A stretch of DNA of 64,000 bases from Arthrobacter sp. HY1533. Its GTDB lineage: Bacteria; Actinomycetota; Actinomycetes; Actinomycetales; Micrococcaceae. The notes under the pieces were generated by a model. The model had not been told where the DNA came from, searched no databases, and saw only the letters and a list, made by a program, of their open reading frames with translations. The translations under genes were made by a program, and so were the position numbers. Location: assembly GCF_027568515.1 (NCBI RefSeq), contig NZ_JANKZF010000005.1, positions 62,001 to 126,000 on the forward strand, written 5' to 3'. The first letter of the stretch is position 1, and every line of letters starts with the position of its first letter. Of the stretch, positions 33,305 through 42,069 are shown piece by piece.

Positions 33305-35128
33305 CTACTTGAGGCGCGCCCACTGGGCGACGCTGTTCCAGGGCCCGATGTCCAGGGGTGAGTACTGCACGCCCGTGGCGTGCGGCCCCGTGGCGGACAG
33401 AACCGTGCGCTGGAACAGGGGCAGGCCGTAGCCGGCGCCGACCACGAGCTTGTCGATCTGCATTTTCAGTGCGTTTTGCTTTGCCGTGTCCGGGTTGGCG
33501 GCGAGCTGTTCGGTCAGCTGGTCCACAACGGTGTTGGAGAAGTTGTTCAGGTTGGACGGGGCACCGGTGCGGAACACCTCGGGCACCTGGATGGACCCGG
33601 TGGGGTTGCTGGTCCAGCCGTACAGGGCCACGTCGAAGGCGCCGGCGCGCAGCGCGGGCAGCCATTCGCCTGACTTCTTGCCGGCATCCGTGACGGAGAA
33701 CCCGGCCTCAGCTGCCGCGGCGGCAACGAGGGCATATTCGGCGGCGCGGTCCGGGTCGTCCTTGTTGTACAGCACGCGCACGGTGGGCCGGGCGCCGTCG
33801 AGCAATTCCTTTGCTTTCTCGACGCCGGTGTTGCCGGCGGTGGCCGTCTGCGTCCCGGCGGCTGCCGCGAACTGTCCGGTCCCGTTGTTCCCGGCGGACT
33901 CCTTGTAGGGTTTCTCGGCGCGGCGGAACACAAAGGAGTTGAGCAGCTCGATGCCCGGGTCCAGCGGCTTGGCGAGTTGTTCGAGGATATCCTGGCGCGG
34001 CACGGTGAGCAGGAAGGCCGTGCGCAGGTCCGGATTGGACAGAACGCCCTTGAAGTTGAGCACCAGCTGCTCAAAGCCCAGGCCGTCGCCGCGCTGGAGC
34101 TGGACGCCGGCGGAGGACAGCGCCGTGAGCGCCTCAACCCGGGTGGCGGTGGCGGGCGGCGAGATGATGTCGGCGGTGCCGGCAGCCAGGGCGGCCACCT
34201 GCTTGTCGGCGTCTGGCTCGTAGTGCACGGTGATGGTGTCCAGCGTGGGCACCTGGCCCCAGGCGTAGTCCGCGTTGCGGGTCAGGACCAATTCCTTGCC
34301 GGGGGTGATGGACTTGACCAGGTAGGGGCCGTTGGACAGGGCCAGGGTGGGGTCGGGCATGCTCTTGGTGTCAAAGCCGGTGTTCCAGAAGTCCGCCACC
34401 TTGCGCAGCTGGGCGTTGGCGGCGATGGGCTTGGCCGGGTCCCCCTTGGGCAGGGCCTGCAGCAAAAGGGTCAACGCCGGCGCGTCAACAAGCCCTGAGC
34501 GGGCCGCCACAATGTGCGCGGGGATGGACACGGTGGAGCCCAGCGCCGTTTCCCAGTCGGAGAAAGGTGTGGTGTAGGTGAGGGTCAACGACTTGCCGCC
34601 GTCGCCCACCACGGGCATCGCCGTCTTGGCCAGCCCGGAGTTGTCCCCCGCGGCGTGGAAGTAGGCATTCCCCTTGACCACGGCAAACGACTTGTCCAAG
34701 GTGGCGTCGTTGAAATAGCCGGAGCGTGCGGCCCACTGGAGGAACAGGTCATCGGCGGTGACGGGGGCGCCGTCGGACCACTGCACGCCGTCGTTGATCG
34801 TGTACTTGATGGTCAGGGGGTCGTCCTTGACCATCTCGTACTTGCCGAATTTCTCGTTCTTGACGATCTTCAGCTCAGTGTCCACGGTGTTGAAGCCGGA
34901 GTGGGTTGCGGCGTCGATCCTGGTGTTCGTGGCGGCATCGCCCGTGACGCCTGAGGCGTTGAAGGAGGTAAACGGCGCGGCTTCGAGCACCGTGACGTTG
35001 CCGCCGGGCGCGGCCGTGGCGGTGGGGGTCGTCTCGACGGGGGCGGGTTCGGGGCCCGTGCAGGCCGCCAGCGCCAGTGCGATTGCTGCGGCTGCAGCGA
35101 GTGCTTTGGAAATGCGTCCGGGCCGCAT
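33305..35128 (-). CDS. Family 5 ABC substrate-binding lipoprotein
   Basis: 607-residue peptide/nickel-type binding protein. The ATG at 35128 follows GGAGGTG. Signal peptide with lipobox LAAC, lipidated Cys near residue 23, then a Pro/Thr/Ala linker. The family 5 core reads VQWSDGAPVTADDLFLQW and LRTAFLLTVPRQDILEQL. No permease or ATPase gene adjoins it, so it is an orphan binding protein that may use the transporter at 23-26.7 kb or another one. Transcribed toward the WXG100 cassette, 127 bases away. Confidence 0.9.
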   Translation of the reverse strand: MRPGRISKALAAAAAIALALAACTGPEPAPVETTPTATAAPGGNVTVLEAAPFTSFNASGVTGDAATNTRIDAATHSGFNTVDTELKIVKNEKFGKYEMVKDDPLTIKYTINDGVQWSDGAPVTADDLFLQWAARSGYFNDATLDKSFAVVKGNAYFHAAGDNSGLAKTAMPVVGDGGKSLTLTYTTPFSDWETALGSTVSIPAHIVAARSGLVDAPALTLLLQALPKGDPAKPIAANAQLRKVADFWNTGFDTKSMPDPTLALSNGPYLVKSITPGKELVLTRNADYAWGQVPTLDTITVHYEPDADKQVAALAAGTADIISPPATATRVEALTALSSAGVQLQRGDGLGFEQLVLNFKGVLSNPDLRTAFLLTVPRQDILEQLAKPLDPGIELLNSFVFRRAEKPYKESAGNNGTGQFAAAAGTQTATAGNTGVEKAKELLDGARPTVRVLYNKDDPDRAAEYALVAAAAAEAGFSVTDAGKKSGEWLPALRAGAFDVALYGWTSNPTGSIQVPEVFRTGAPSNLNNFSNTVVDQLTEQLAANPDTAKQNALKMQIDKLVVGAGYGLPLFQRTVLSATGPHATGVQYSPLDIGPWNSVAQWARLK

Positions 35129-35268
35129 TCCACCTCCAGGTTCTTTGCATCAGTGTGTGTTCGGGACTCCGTGGGCTCCATGCCTGTCCCGGGATCAATC
35201 CTGCATGCAAGGTTACCGCAGGGCCCCGGACGGGAGCTGTGAACAATTTGGGCGCCCCCTGCCGGCGG

Positions 35269-35805
35269 TCAGTAGCCTGTGTGCCCGTCCAGGCATTCGC
35301 GCAGCAGGTCCGCATGGCCCAGGTGCCGGGCGTATTCCTCGATCATGTGGGTGTAGACCCAGCGCAGGTTCAGCTCCTGCCCGCGCCGCAGCCCGGGCAG
35401 CGCCGCGTCAAGGCTGCCGACGCCGGCGGCGTGGGCGCGCACCCGCACCAGTTCCTCCGGGTAGGCGGCAACGTCGGCCAAGGCCGTCTCGACGCTGTAT
35501 TCGGTGAAGTCCGCATCCGGGTCCTGCGACTTGTAGCGGGCTTGCTCATCGCTGCCCGCCACCACGTTGGAGAACCAGTAGCGCTCCACATCGGTGAGGT
35601 GCCGGACGATCCCGGCCAGCGTCATGGTCGACGGCGGCACGGCCTCCCGGCACAGTTGTTCCGCCGTGAGTCCGCCAAGTTTCAGGGGCAGCGTTTCGCG
35701 GTAGAACTCAAGCCATGCCTCCAGCGACTCCCGCTCCCCCGCCATGAAGGGCGGGCCCGTGCGGGTGTCGGCCGGTTCGGGGGTTCGTGTGTCTTGTGTG
35801 CGCAT
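35269..35805 (-). CDS. DinB/DUF664 family protein (possible mycothiol-dependent enzyme)
   Basis: 178-residue four-helix-bundle protein. The ATG at 35805 is used. The DUF664 pattern has a conserved metal-binding His in TLAGIVRHLTDVERYWF near residue 68 and a second in NLRWVYTHMIEEYARHLGHADLLRE near 150. DinB-like proteins of this subgroup in actinobacteria include mycothiol S-transferases, which fits a mycothiol-producing host. The substrate is unknown. Confidence 0.85.
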   Translation of the reverse strand: MRTQDTRTPEPADTRTGPPFMAGERESLEAWLEFYRETLPLKLGGLTAEQLCREAVPPSTMTLAGIVRHLTDVERYWFSNVVAGSDEQARYKSQDPDADFTEYSVETALADVAAYPEELVRVRAHAAGVGSLDAALPGLRRGQELNLRWVYTHMIEEYARHLGHADLLRECLDGHTGY

Positions 35806-35895
35806 GGCCCCACTTTCCCACACGAAGGGGCCGCCGCCGTCGAATGTGGAACGTCATTTTCCGCCGAACACTGGCCAACTCCGCACGGCGGCGGC

Positions 35896-35901
35896 AAGAA
35901 T
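35896..35901 (+). promoter_or_regulatory. Possible -10 element of leaderless VOC gene
   Basis: AAGAAT ends six bases before the ATG at 35908. It departs from TAnnnT at the first base, so support is weaker than for the other leaderless genes in the window. Confidence 0.3.
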
Positions 35902-35907
35902 GGCCCC

Positions 35908-36276
35908 ATGGTCTTGCGCATTGAAAATGTATCCGTTGATTCCACCTCGCCCGCCGAAACGGCGCAGTTCTGGGCGGAGGTGCTGGGTTGGCGGATTGTC
36001 GAGGACGACGACGACGAGGTCGCCCTGCAGCCGCCGGCCGACAGCCCCCTGGCCGGCAAGGTCCCGGACCTCTTGTTCCTGCGCGTGCCGGAAGACAAGG
36101 CGGTGAAGAACCGCCTGCACCTGGACCTGCGCCCGGAGGACCAGGCCGCCGAAGTTGCGCGGCTGGAGGCGCTGGGCGCCACCCGGGTGGACATTGGGCA
36201 GGGCGAGGTGACTTGGGTGGTCATGGCAGACCCCGAGGGCAATGAGTTCTGCGTGCTGCGGTCTGCCTCAACCTGA
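35908..36276 (+). CDS. VOC family (glyoxalase-like) protein
   Basis: 122-residue vicinal-oxygen-chelate fold protein. The ATG at 35908 starts MVLRIENVSVDSTSPAETA. The paired beta-alpha-beta modules are seen in AQFWAEVLGWRIVEDDDDEV and the ending MADPEGNEFCVLR, the family hallmark. The reaction is unknown (lyase, resistance or epimerase types share the fold). It is single, divergent from the DinB gene and convergent with the GH92 gene. Confidence 0.88.
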   Translation: MVLRIENVSVDSTSPAETAQFWAEVLGWRIVEDDDDEVALQPPADSPLAGKVPDLLFLRVPEDKAVKNRLHLDLRPEDQAAEVARLEALGATRVDIGQGEVTWVVMADPEGNEFCVLRSAST

Positions 36277-36351
36277 CTTTTGACTTTGGGCGGCCTTGGC
36301 CGCTGAGCTCTGCGCAGGACCAGCCGAACCGCAGCCGGTCCAGGGCGCAGA

Positions 36352-36382
36352 AACGCCCGGGATGCCTTGCATCCCGGGCGTT
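36352..36382. terminator. Hairpin between VOC and GH92 genes
   Basis: AACGCCCGGGATGC and GCATCCCGGGCGTT form a 14-bp perfect stem with a 3-nt loop. It lies between convergent genes and probably ends both transcripts. A near-copy lies at 43450-43480. Confidence 0.85.
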
Positions 36383-36396
36383 CATGTCATGCGTCG

Positions 36397-39300
36397 TCAG
36401 CCGTGGCGCCGGCCGAGCCGTCGCCGGTTGACCACGACCGTGGCCACACCTGCTGCAGCGGCCAACAGGCCCAGCAGCAGGATCCAGCCGGCAGCGGCGG
36501 GCAGGCCGGTGTTGGCCAGGTTGCCGGAGCCGTCATTGGACGAGCCTGTCGTCGGCACATTCGTCACCGTCTGCGTCGGCACGGCGGATGCCGTGGCTTC
36601 CGCCGTCGGTGTCGGTTTGGCGGCCGGCGCCGTGAGCGCCAGGTCTGCAACACCGGAGGCAGAGCTTGCCAGGAAGGACGGATCCGCCGGAACGAACGTT
36701 GCCACCAGCTTCATCACCGATACCGGGGTGCTATTCGGCACGGTGATCGGGATCGTCACCGCCGCGCCGGCACTTCCCGCAGCCGCCTTGGCAACGGGCG
36801 ATGTGCCGCCCAGGGGTGCCGAGGCAAGAAGCGTGTTGCCGTTGCGGATCTCCACTGTGCCCTTGGGCAGCGTCAGGTCAGCCGATTCAACCGTGACCTT
36901 GGCGTTGACCGGTGTGGTCGATCCGATTTCCAGGCTGCGGGCTGAGAGTTCCGCAGTTGTTGTGGTCGCGGCAGCCTTTGTCGGGTGGACATTTGCGGCC
37001 CACTCCGTGGGCTTTTCGCTCAACTTGAACGAGACATTGCTGGCCTGCTCCAGGGTGGAAGCCTTCATCCAGCTGCGGCCGTAGGCATGTCCGTCGACCT
37101 CCATCGAGGCAATGAACGGTGAGCTTGCCGGGTCGCCGTCGGTGGTGATGCGCGTCGGCTTGCCATTGGCCCACAAGGTGGCGGCGGGGAACAGCGGCGA
37201 GGAAATGGCCAGGCCGGGGTCCGAGGGTGACACGGGGAAGAGTCCGAGCGAGGCGAAGACAAACCAGCTTGACTGCGCGCCCATGTCATCGTTTCCGGGC
37301 ATTCCGTCCCGGGCAGTGCTGAACGCGGTTTCGCGCAACTGACTGACCACGTACTGGCTTGCGGCTGGTCGGCCCACCCAGTTGTAGGCCCAGGGTGCCT
37401 GGTAGCCCGGTTCGTTGCCCATGTAGAAGGTCTGGGCGTCCTGGCCTCCGTTGAGCTGCGCAAGGGTCGGCTTGGCAGTCAGCTCATCGTCCATGGAGAA
37501 GAGTGCGTTGAGGCGGTCAATCGCTGCCTCGTTGCCGCCGGTGGTTTCAATGAGGTCGTCCCAGGACTGGCCGAAGGACCAGAAGTAATTCGGTTCCGTC
37601 GATTCATGGAATGAGCCGGGGCTGACCACGTCTCCGAGCGTGCCGGGGGTGGTCGGGGCCTTCCTGGCCACGAGCTTGCCCGTGGCGGGGTCCACCATGT
37701 TCTTCCACAGTTCGGTTCGGTCCGCCAGCTTGTCGAGGTCGCTGTCGGTCACTGCCACTGCCGGGTTGTTGCGCACGTCCTCGCCGACGGCGGAGAGGAA
37801 GGAGTAAGCGCCGTAGTCGCTGTTGAACCGCTCAATGTTGGCACTGGCATGGTCAGCGTCGGTGTAGTACCCGAAGTCCAGGTAGCTGGCTGAATTGGGG
37901 AAACTCTTGTTGCCGTTGCAGGCACTCGTGGGATCGAATGCGGACTGCTTGACCAGCTTCGCTGCGGTCACCACGTCAAAGTCACGGGCGCCAAAGGCGT
38001 AGCTTCCGGCCAAGACGGGCAGGGCGTTGTCGCCGGACATCGGGGTGGAATCGTCGCTTGCATCCACCCAGTGCGGGAGCGCGCCGCACTGCATTCCGTC
38101 AACAACCGTCGACTGAGCCACGTCGTTGGCAACATCCGGTGCCAGGATCGCCAGCAGTTGTGCCTGGGACCTGTAGGTGTCCCAGAACGAAAGGCCCGAG
38201 TAGTGGGTCGAGTAGGAACCCTTGCTGCCGTCGGGCTTGGTGTAGTCGTAGTCGGCAACGTTGACCGGTGCGCGTTCTTCGACTCGGCCGGTGGGGTCGA
38301 CAACGGTGGTCAGTGGCTTGTTGGCGGCGAGGCTTCTGAAATCACCGTTGACATCCGAGTAGATGGTTGGCGAACCGAGCACGCGGTAGAGGGAGGTGTA
38401 GAACTTCTCCAGGTTCGTGTGCTGTTCGGGAGTTAGCGCACCGGGGTTCGCGGCCTGGTCCACCTGCACCGTGTTCAGCCGGGCATTCCACTTGTTGGTG
38501 GCAGCGGCCTTGACCTGTTCCAGGCTCGAGGATTCATTCTCGGTGCGCAGGTTCAGCTCGGCATTCTCAACGCTCACCGGTGAGATGCCCACACGCATGT
38601 TGAGGGTGGGGTCGTTGGCCGGAAGGTCGTACTGCAGAACGGTTGAGCCGTTGATTTCCTTGTTGACCGTGCTGGCCGGGTCCGCCTGTGCCTTCAGCGG
38701 CTTGTCGAATTCGGCGTAGAAGTACACGTTGGAGTTGTAGGCGGTTCCCCAGGGGATGCAGAAGGCCGGTGCGACCGTCTTGCCGGAGAGAACCTTGCCG
38801 TCCGCGGAGATTTCCAGCGAGACGTTCTCGGGCTTGACCTTGCCCCGGGTGCTGGAGGAGTTGGAGGTCCCGTTCAGGCGGGTGTCCAGGCTGAAGTAGC
38901 CCTTGTCCGCGGCGGGGTAGGTGAACCGGGCGATGCCTGTCCGCTCCGTCGCGCCGAGCTGGACGCCGACGCCGCTGTCGAGCGTCACGGAGTACTCGCC
39001 GGGCGAGGCAGTCTCGGAGGAGGTCTGGAACTTGGCTGGCTGCTGCGGCACTCCGGAGGCATTGCTGACTGAGGTGGGTGTGGTGCGCGGCAGCATGCCG
39101 ACGACGCCCTGGCCCGGGCAGCCAACACCGTTGAGGTGGGTCAGGCTGAAGAAGTTGACGGAGGCCTCGGTGGCGTTGGCGGGGACCAGGTACCCACCGG
39201 AACCGTTGTAGTTGGTGCGCGACATGTCGGGACCGAAGGTGACCATGCCGAAGGGCATCTTCGCGCCGGGGCTGATGTTGCCGGCGTAGCCACTGGTCGA

Positions 39301-39489
39301 GGACACCGAGGTGCCGATGAGCGGATTCACAAACTGGGTGAGCTCGATCTGCTTGCCCACCTCCGGGGCAGCCACGGCCGGAGTCGAGAATGTGGTTGGG
39401 GCGAGTGAAAAAGCGAGCGCGGTCGCCAGGCCGGCGGCCATCCCGGCTCTGAGTCGCCGCAAACGCGGGGACACCTTGCTACTGGACAA
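36397..39489 (-). CDS. GH92 alpha-1,2-mannosidase, secreted and wall-anchored
   Basis: 1030-residue exo-mannosidase. The TTG at 39489 is favoured because AAGGAG lies five bases upstream and the result is a proper signal peptide (SPRLRRLRAGMAAGLATALA to VAA). The GH92 body begins LTQFVNPLIGT and includes PGAKMPFGMVTFGPDMSR, GLSFWDTYRSQ, GNEPGYQAPWAYNW and GNDDMGAQSSWFVFASLG. It is followed by an Ig-like region (about 850-930), a Pro/Thr/Ala stalk, LANTG at 991-995, a helix and a basic tail. LAxTG fits class E sortase attachment. The family acts on alpha-mannans and N-glycans; a divergent LacI gene probably controls it. Confidence 0.92.
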   Translation of the reverse strand: MSSSKVSPRLRRLRAGMAAGLATALAFSLAPTTFSTPAVAAPEVGKQIELTQFVNPLIGTSVSSTSGYAGNISPGAKMPFGMVTFGPDMSRTNYNGSGGYLVPANATEASVNFFSLTHLNGVGCPGQGVVGMLPRTTPTSVSNASGVPQQPAKFQTSSETASPGEYSVTLDSGVGVQLGATERTGIARFTYPAADKGYFSLDTRLNGTSNSSSTRGKVKPENVSLEISADGKVLSGKTVAPAFCIPWGTAYNSNVYFYAEFDKPLKAQADPASTVNKEINGSTVLQYDLPANDPTLNMRVGISPVSVENAELNLRTENESSSLEQVKAAATNKWNARLNTVQVDQAANPGALTPEQHTNLEKFYTSLYRVLGSPTIYSDVNGDFRSLAANKPLTTVVDPTGRVEERAPVNVADYDYTKPDGSKGSYSTHYSGLSFWDTYRSQAQLLAILAPDVANDVAQSTVVDGMQCGALPHWVDASDDSTPMSGDNALPVLAGSYAFGARDFDVVTAAKLVKQSAFDPTSACNGNKSFPNSASYLDFGYYTDADHASANIERFNSDYGAYSFLSAVGEDVRNNPAVAVTDSDLDKLADRTELWKNMVDPATGKLVARKAPTTPGTLGDVVSPGSFHESTEPNYFWSFGQSWDDLIETTGGNEAAIDRLNALFSMDDELTAKPTLAQLNGGQDAQTFYMGNEPGYQAPWAYNWVGRPAASQYVVSQLRETAFSTARDGMPGNDDMGAQSSWFVFASLGLFPVSPSDPGLAISSPLFPAATLWANGKPTRITTDGDPASSPFIASMEVDGHAYGRSWMKASTLEQASNVSFKLSEKPTEWAANVHPTKAAATTTTAELSARSLEIGSTTPVNAKVTVESADLTLPKGTVEIRNGNTLLASAPLGGTSPVAKAAAGSAGAAVTIPITVPNSTPVSVMKLVATFVPADPSFLASSASGVADLALTAPAAKPTPTAEATASAVPTQTVTNVPTTGSSNDGSGNLANTGLPAAAGWILLLGLLAAAAGVATVVVNRRRLGRRHG

Positions 39490-39553
39490 TTGTTCTCCTT
39501 CGAACAGTTTGGCCAGGGCTGCGTCGCCCTGGATGAATCGTTTCCAGTCATCG

Positions 39554-39582
39554 AAGCTATCGAGTCGTCCACAAGAAGTCAA
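39554..39582 (-). promoter_or_regulatory. Promoter of the GH92 gene
   Basis: On the minus strand TTGACT (39577-39582) and TAGCTT (39554-39559) are separated by exactly 17 bases, a good vegetative-type promoter about 65 bases before the TTG start. The imperfect symmetry ATCGAAGCTATCGA overlaps the -10 box and might be the LacI operator. Confidence 0.55.
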
Positions 39583-39682
39583 TGGATTACTTTTTGGGCT
39601 GGCGCGGGTGATCCACGGGCAATAAGGTGGAGGACGGCGCAGCTCGGCGTCCACCTATGGCGCCGCAATCCGGGAGGGCTGA

Positions 39683-40732
39683 TTGACTCAACATGACCGG
39701 GGCGATCATGCCCGCCGGCCCACCATCAAGGACGTTGCCCGGCTGGCGGGTGTTGGCGTAGGAACGGCGTCGCGCGTCTTGAACGACATGCCGGAGGTCA
39801 GCGCCGCGAGTGCCCAGGCCGTCCACAATGCCATTGAGATCCTGGGATACAGGCGAAACGACAGCGCGCGGACCCTCCGAACCGGGGCAACCCAAAGTAT
39901 CGGATTGCTGGTGGAAGATGTGGCCGACCCCTTCTTCTCCCTGCTGAACCGCGCCGTCGAGGACGAAGTGGTGCGCCAAGGGTCGGTGCTGCTGACAGCT
40001 TCATCCAGCAAGAGCGCGGAACGGGCACGCCAACTCATCCTGACTTTCTGTTCGCGCCGCGTTGACGGGCTGATCATCACCCTGCCGGAAGGCAGCGATG
40101 AAGACTACTTGGTGCTCGAACACACGGCCGGTGTCCCCATGGTTTTTGTGGACCGCCCCCCGCGCAAGGTTGCGGCCGACGTCGTCCTCACTGACAACCG
40201 CGGCGGCGCACGGCAGGGCGTCAAGCACCTGATCGCCGGGGGCCACCGGCGCATTGCGTGCATCACTGACAGGGCAGAGCTCTACACGGCGCAGGAGAGG
40301 GTGGCCGGATATCAGGAGGCCCTCACCGAATCAGGCAATACCCTTGACCCTGCGCTTGTGTTCTCATCGGCGCTGCAACAGGAACAAATAGACGCAGTCC
40401 TGGGACGGATGTTGGCAGATCCAGATCCTCCCACCGCCGTGTTTGCGGGCAACAACAGGTCGGCCGTGATGGTCATCGGTGCGATGCGGCGCAATGGCGT
40501 GCGACTGGCCATGGTTGCCTTTGATGACTTCGAACTTGCAGACGTTGTGGAACCCGGAATCACCGTGGTGGCCCAGGATCCGCAGGGCATGGGCGTCACC
40601 GCGATGAATCTGCTGCAGGCCCGCCTTCAGGGCAGTCAGGAACCGCTGAAGACGGTGGTCCTGGAAACCAGGCTTATCCAACGTGGCTCCGGCGAGATAC
40701 CTGCCTCCGAAATTCGGCCGGGACGGCCCTGA
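39683..40732 (+). CDS. LacI family transcriptional regulator
   Basis: 349-residue repressor. The TTG at 39683 has GGGAGGG just upstream and no suitable ATG exists. The helix-turn-helix IKDVARLAGVGVGTASRVLN is at about residues 14-33, followed by the hinge (SARTLRTGATQSIGLLVED) and a periplasmic-binding-protein-like sugar domain. Divergent from the GH92 mannosidase gene, 193 bases apart, so it probably responds to mannose-containing products. Confidence 0.9.
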   Translation: MTQHDRGDHARRPTIKDVARLAGVGVGTASRVLNDMPEVSAASAQAVHNAIEILGYRRNDSARTLRTGATQSIGLLVEDVADPFFSLLNRAVEDEVVRQGSVLLTASSSKSAERARQLILTFCSRRVDGLIITLPEGSDEDYLVLEHTAGVPMVFVDRPPRKVAADVVLTDNRGGARQGVKHLIAGGHRRIACITDRAELYTAQERVAGYQEALTESGNTLDPALVFSSALQQEQIDAVLGRMLADPDPPTAVFAGNNRSAVMVIGAMRRNGVRLAMVAFDDFELADVVEPGITVVAQDPQGMGVTAMNLLQARLQGSQEPLKTVVLETRLIQRGSGEIPASEIRPGRP

Positions 40733-40788
40733 CCGCATCGACCCGCGGAACATTCGGCATTGAGATGGGGCCGACGACGGCGGGTGGC

Positions 40789-40794
40789 TAGGCT
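40789..40794 (+). promoter_or_regulatory. -10 element of leaderless phosphatase gene
   Basis: TAGGCT ends six bases before the ATG at 40801. GGGTGG between could also act as a weak ribosome site but is too close to the start. Confidence 0.5.
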
Positions 40795-40800
40795 GGGTGG

Positions 40801-41493
40801 ATGGCGACAGTAATTCTCGTGCGGCACGGCCGCTCCACAGCCAATGCAACCGGACAGCTGGCTGGCCGGGCTGCCGGGGTCAGCCTGGACCAAATCGGGC
40901 GGGACCAGGCCGCGTTGGCCGGAGACCGCCTGTCCCCCGTGCCCCTGGTCGGGGTGGTGTCGAGCCCTCTTGAGCGTTGCCTGCAGACTGCCCAGTTCAT
41001 CCTCGACCGCCAGTCTGGTGCACCGTACGCGCCTGTTGATCCCGACCTCACCGAGTGCGACTACGGCCAGTGGCAGGGCCGCATGCTCAGTGATCTCACC
41101 ACCGAGGATTTGTGGCCGGTCATCCAGTCGCGACCGTCCGCCGTCGTTTTTCCTGGCGGTGAATCCATGGCCGCAATGCAGGCCCGGTCGGTGGTGGCCA
41201 TTCGCCGCCACGATGCAGCCTTCGAGGCCGAGCACGGGCCAGGGGCAGTGTGGGCGGCGGTGAGCCACGGTGACATCATCAAGTCGATCCTCGCCGACGC
41301 GCTCGGCATGCACCTTGACCTGTTCCAGCGGATCAACGTGGGCCCCGCATCCATATCGATCGTGCACTACGGCGCCAGCCGGCCCAGCGTCTACGCGAGC
41401 AACACGGATGGGGGCGATCTGTCGTGGTTGTCCAAAGGCATCCACGCTGGCGATGCGCCTGTGGGCGGCGGCGCAGGGCAAGCGGCGCCATGA
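40801..41493 (+). CDS. Histidine phosphatase family protein (MSMEG_4193-like)
   Basis: 230-residue phosphatase of the phosphoglycerate-mutase superfamily. The catalytic RHG is in ILVRHGRSTAN near residues 7-9, Glu in LTECDYGQWQG near 82 and the second His in WAAVSHGDIIKSIL near 157. The substrate is unknown. It is the first gene of the actinobacterial cassette phosphatase-DUF3090-SCO1664, which in other genomes is usually followed by mshC. Leaderless start six bases after TAGGCT. Confidence 0.88.
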   Translation: MATVILVRHGRSTANATGQLAGRAAGVSLDQIGRDQAALAGDRLSPVPLVGVVSSPLERCLQTAQFILDRQSGAPYAPVDPDLTECDYGQWQGRMLSDLTTEDLWPVIQSRPSAVVFPGGESMAAMQARSVVAIRRHDAAFEAEHGPGAVWAAVSHGDIIKSILADALGMHLDLFQRINVGPASISIVHYGASRPSVYASNTDGGDLSWLSKGIHAGDAPVGGGAGQAAP

Positions 41494-41505
41494 TCACGAT
41501 GGGCC

Positions 41506-41511
41506 TAGAAT
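41506..41511 (+). promoter_or_regulatory. -10 element of leaderless DUF3090 gene
   Basis: TAGAAT ends six bases before the ATG at 41518; no Shine-Dalgarno sequence is visible between. Confidence 0.6.
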
Positions 41512-41517
41512 ACTGAC

Positions 41518-42069
41518 ATGCCTACACGTGTTCACGAGTTTTCCTGGCCGGATCGGGTCGTCGTTGGCACCCTTGGTCTTCCGGGGGCGCGCACGTTCTA
41601 CCTGCAGGTGCGCGCAGGGAAGCAGCTGGTCAGTATTGCCATGGAGAAGCTGCAGTCAGCCGAGCTCGCGGAGAAGATCGACGAGATTCTCGACGAGCTA
41701 AGCACCCTGAAAGGCAACCCTTTCAGCGTTCCCGAGGGCACTCCCATTGAACTTGTTGACAATGATCAGCTTGAGGCCGTCCAGGAGCTGTTTCGCACCG
41801 GGGCCATGATCCTGGGTTGGGACCCCACGACGGCGCAGCTCGTCATTGAGGCCTACCCGATGAGTGATGTCGATGAGGACGACGACGAGTCGCTTCCAGA
41901 GGACGGCATCAACGAGTCCGAAATGCTGCGTGTGGCAATGCCTGTGGGCACCGCCCGCGCATTCGCCAAGCGCACCCGCGAGATCGTCGGAGCCGGGCGT
42001 CCGATATGCCCACTCTGCGGTTTTCCCATGGACGCTGACGGACACAGCTGCACCTTTCCCGAGGCCTGA
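41518..42069 (+). CDS. DUF3090 family protein
   Basis: 183-residue protein of a strictly actinobacterial family of unknown function. It begins MPTRVHEFSWPDRVVVGTLG, as the family does, and ends with a CPLCGFPMDADGHSC zinc-ribbon-like motif. An acidic stretch (DVDEDDDESLPEDG) lies in the middle. The stop overlaps the next ATG by one base. It is always found beside the phosphatase and the SCO1664-type protein, so the three probably act together. Confidence 0.9.
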   Translation: MPTRVHEFSWPDRVVVGTLGLPGARTFYLQVRAGKQLVSIAMEKLQSAELAEKIDEILDELSTLKGNPFSVPEGTPIELVDNDQLEAVQELFRTGAMILGWDPTTAQLVIEAYPMSDVDEDDDESLPEDGINESEMLRVAMPVGTARAFAKRTREIVGAGRPICPLCGFPMDADGHSCTFPEA

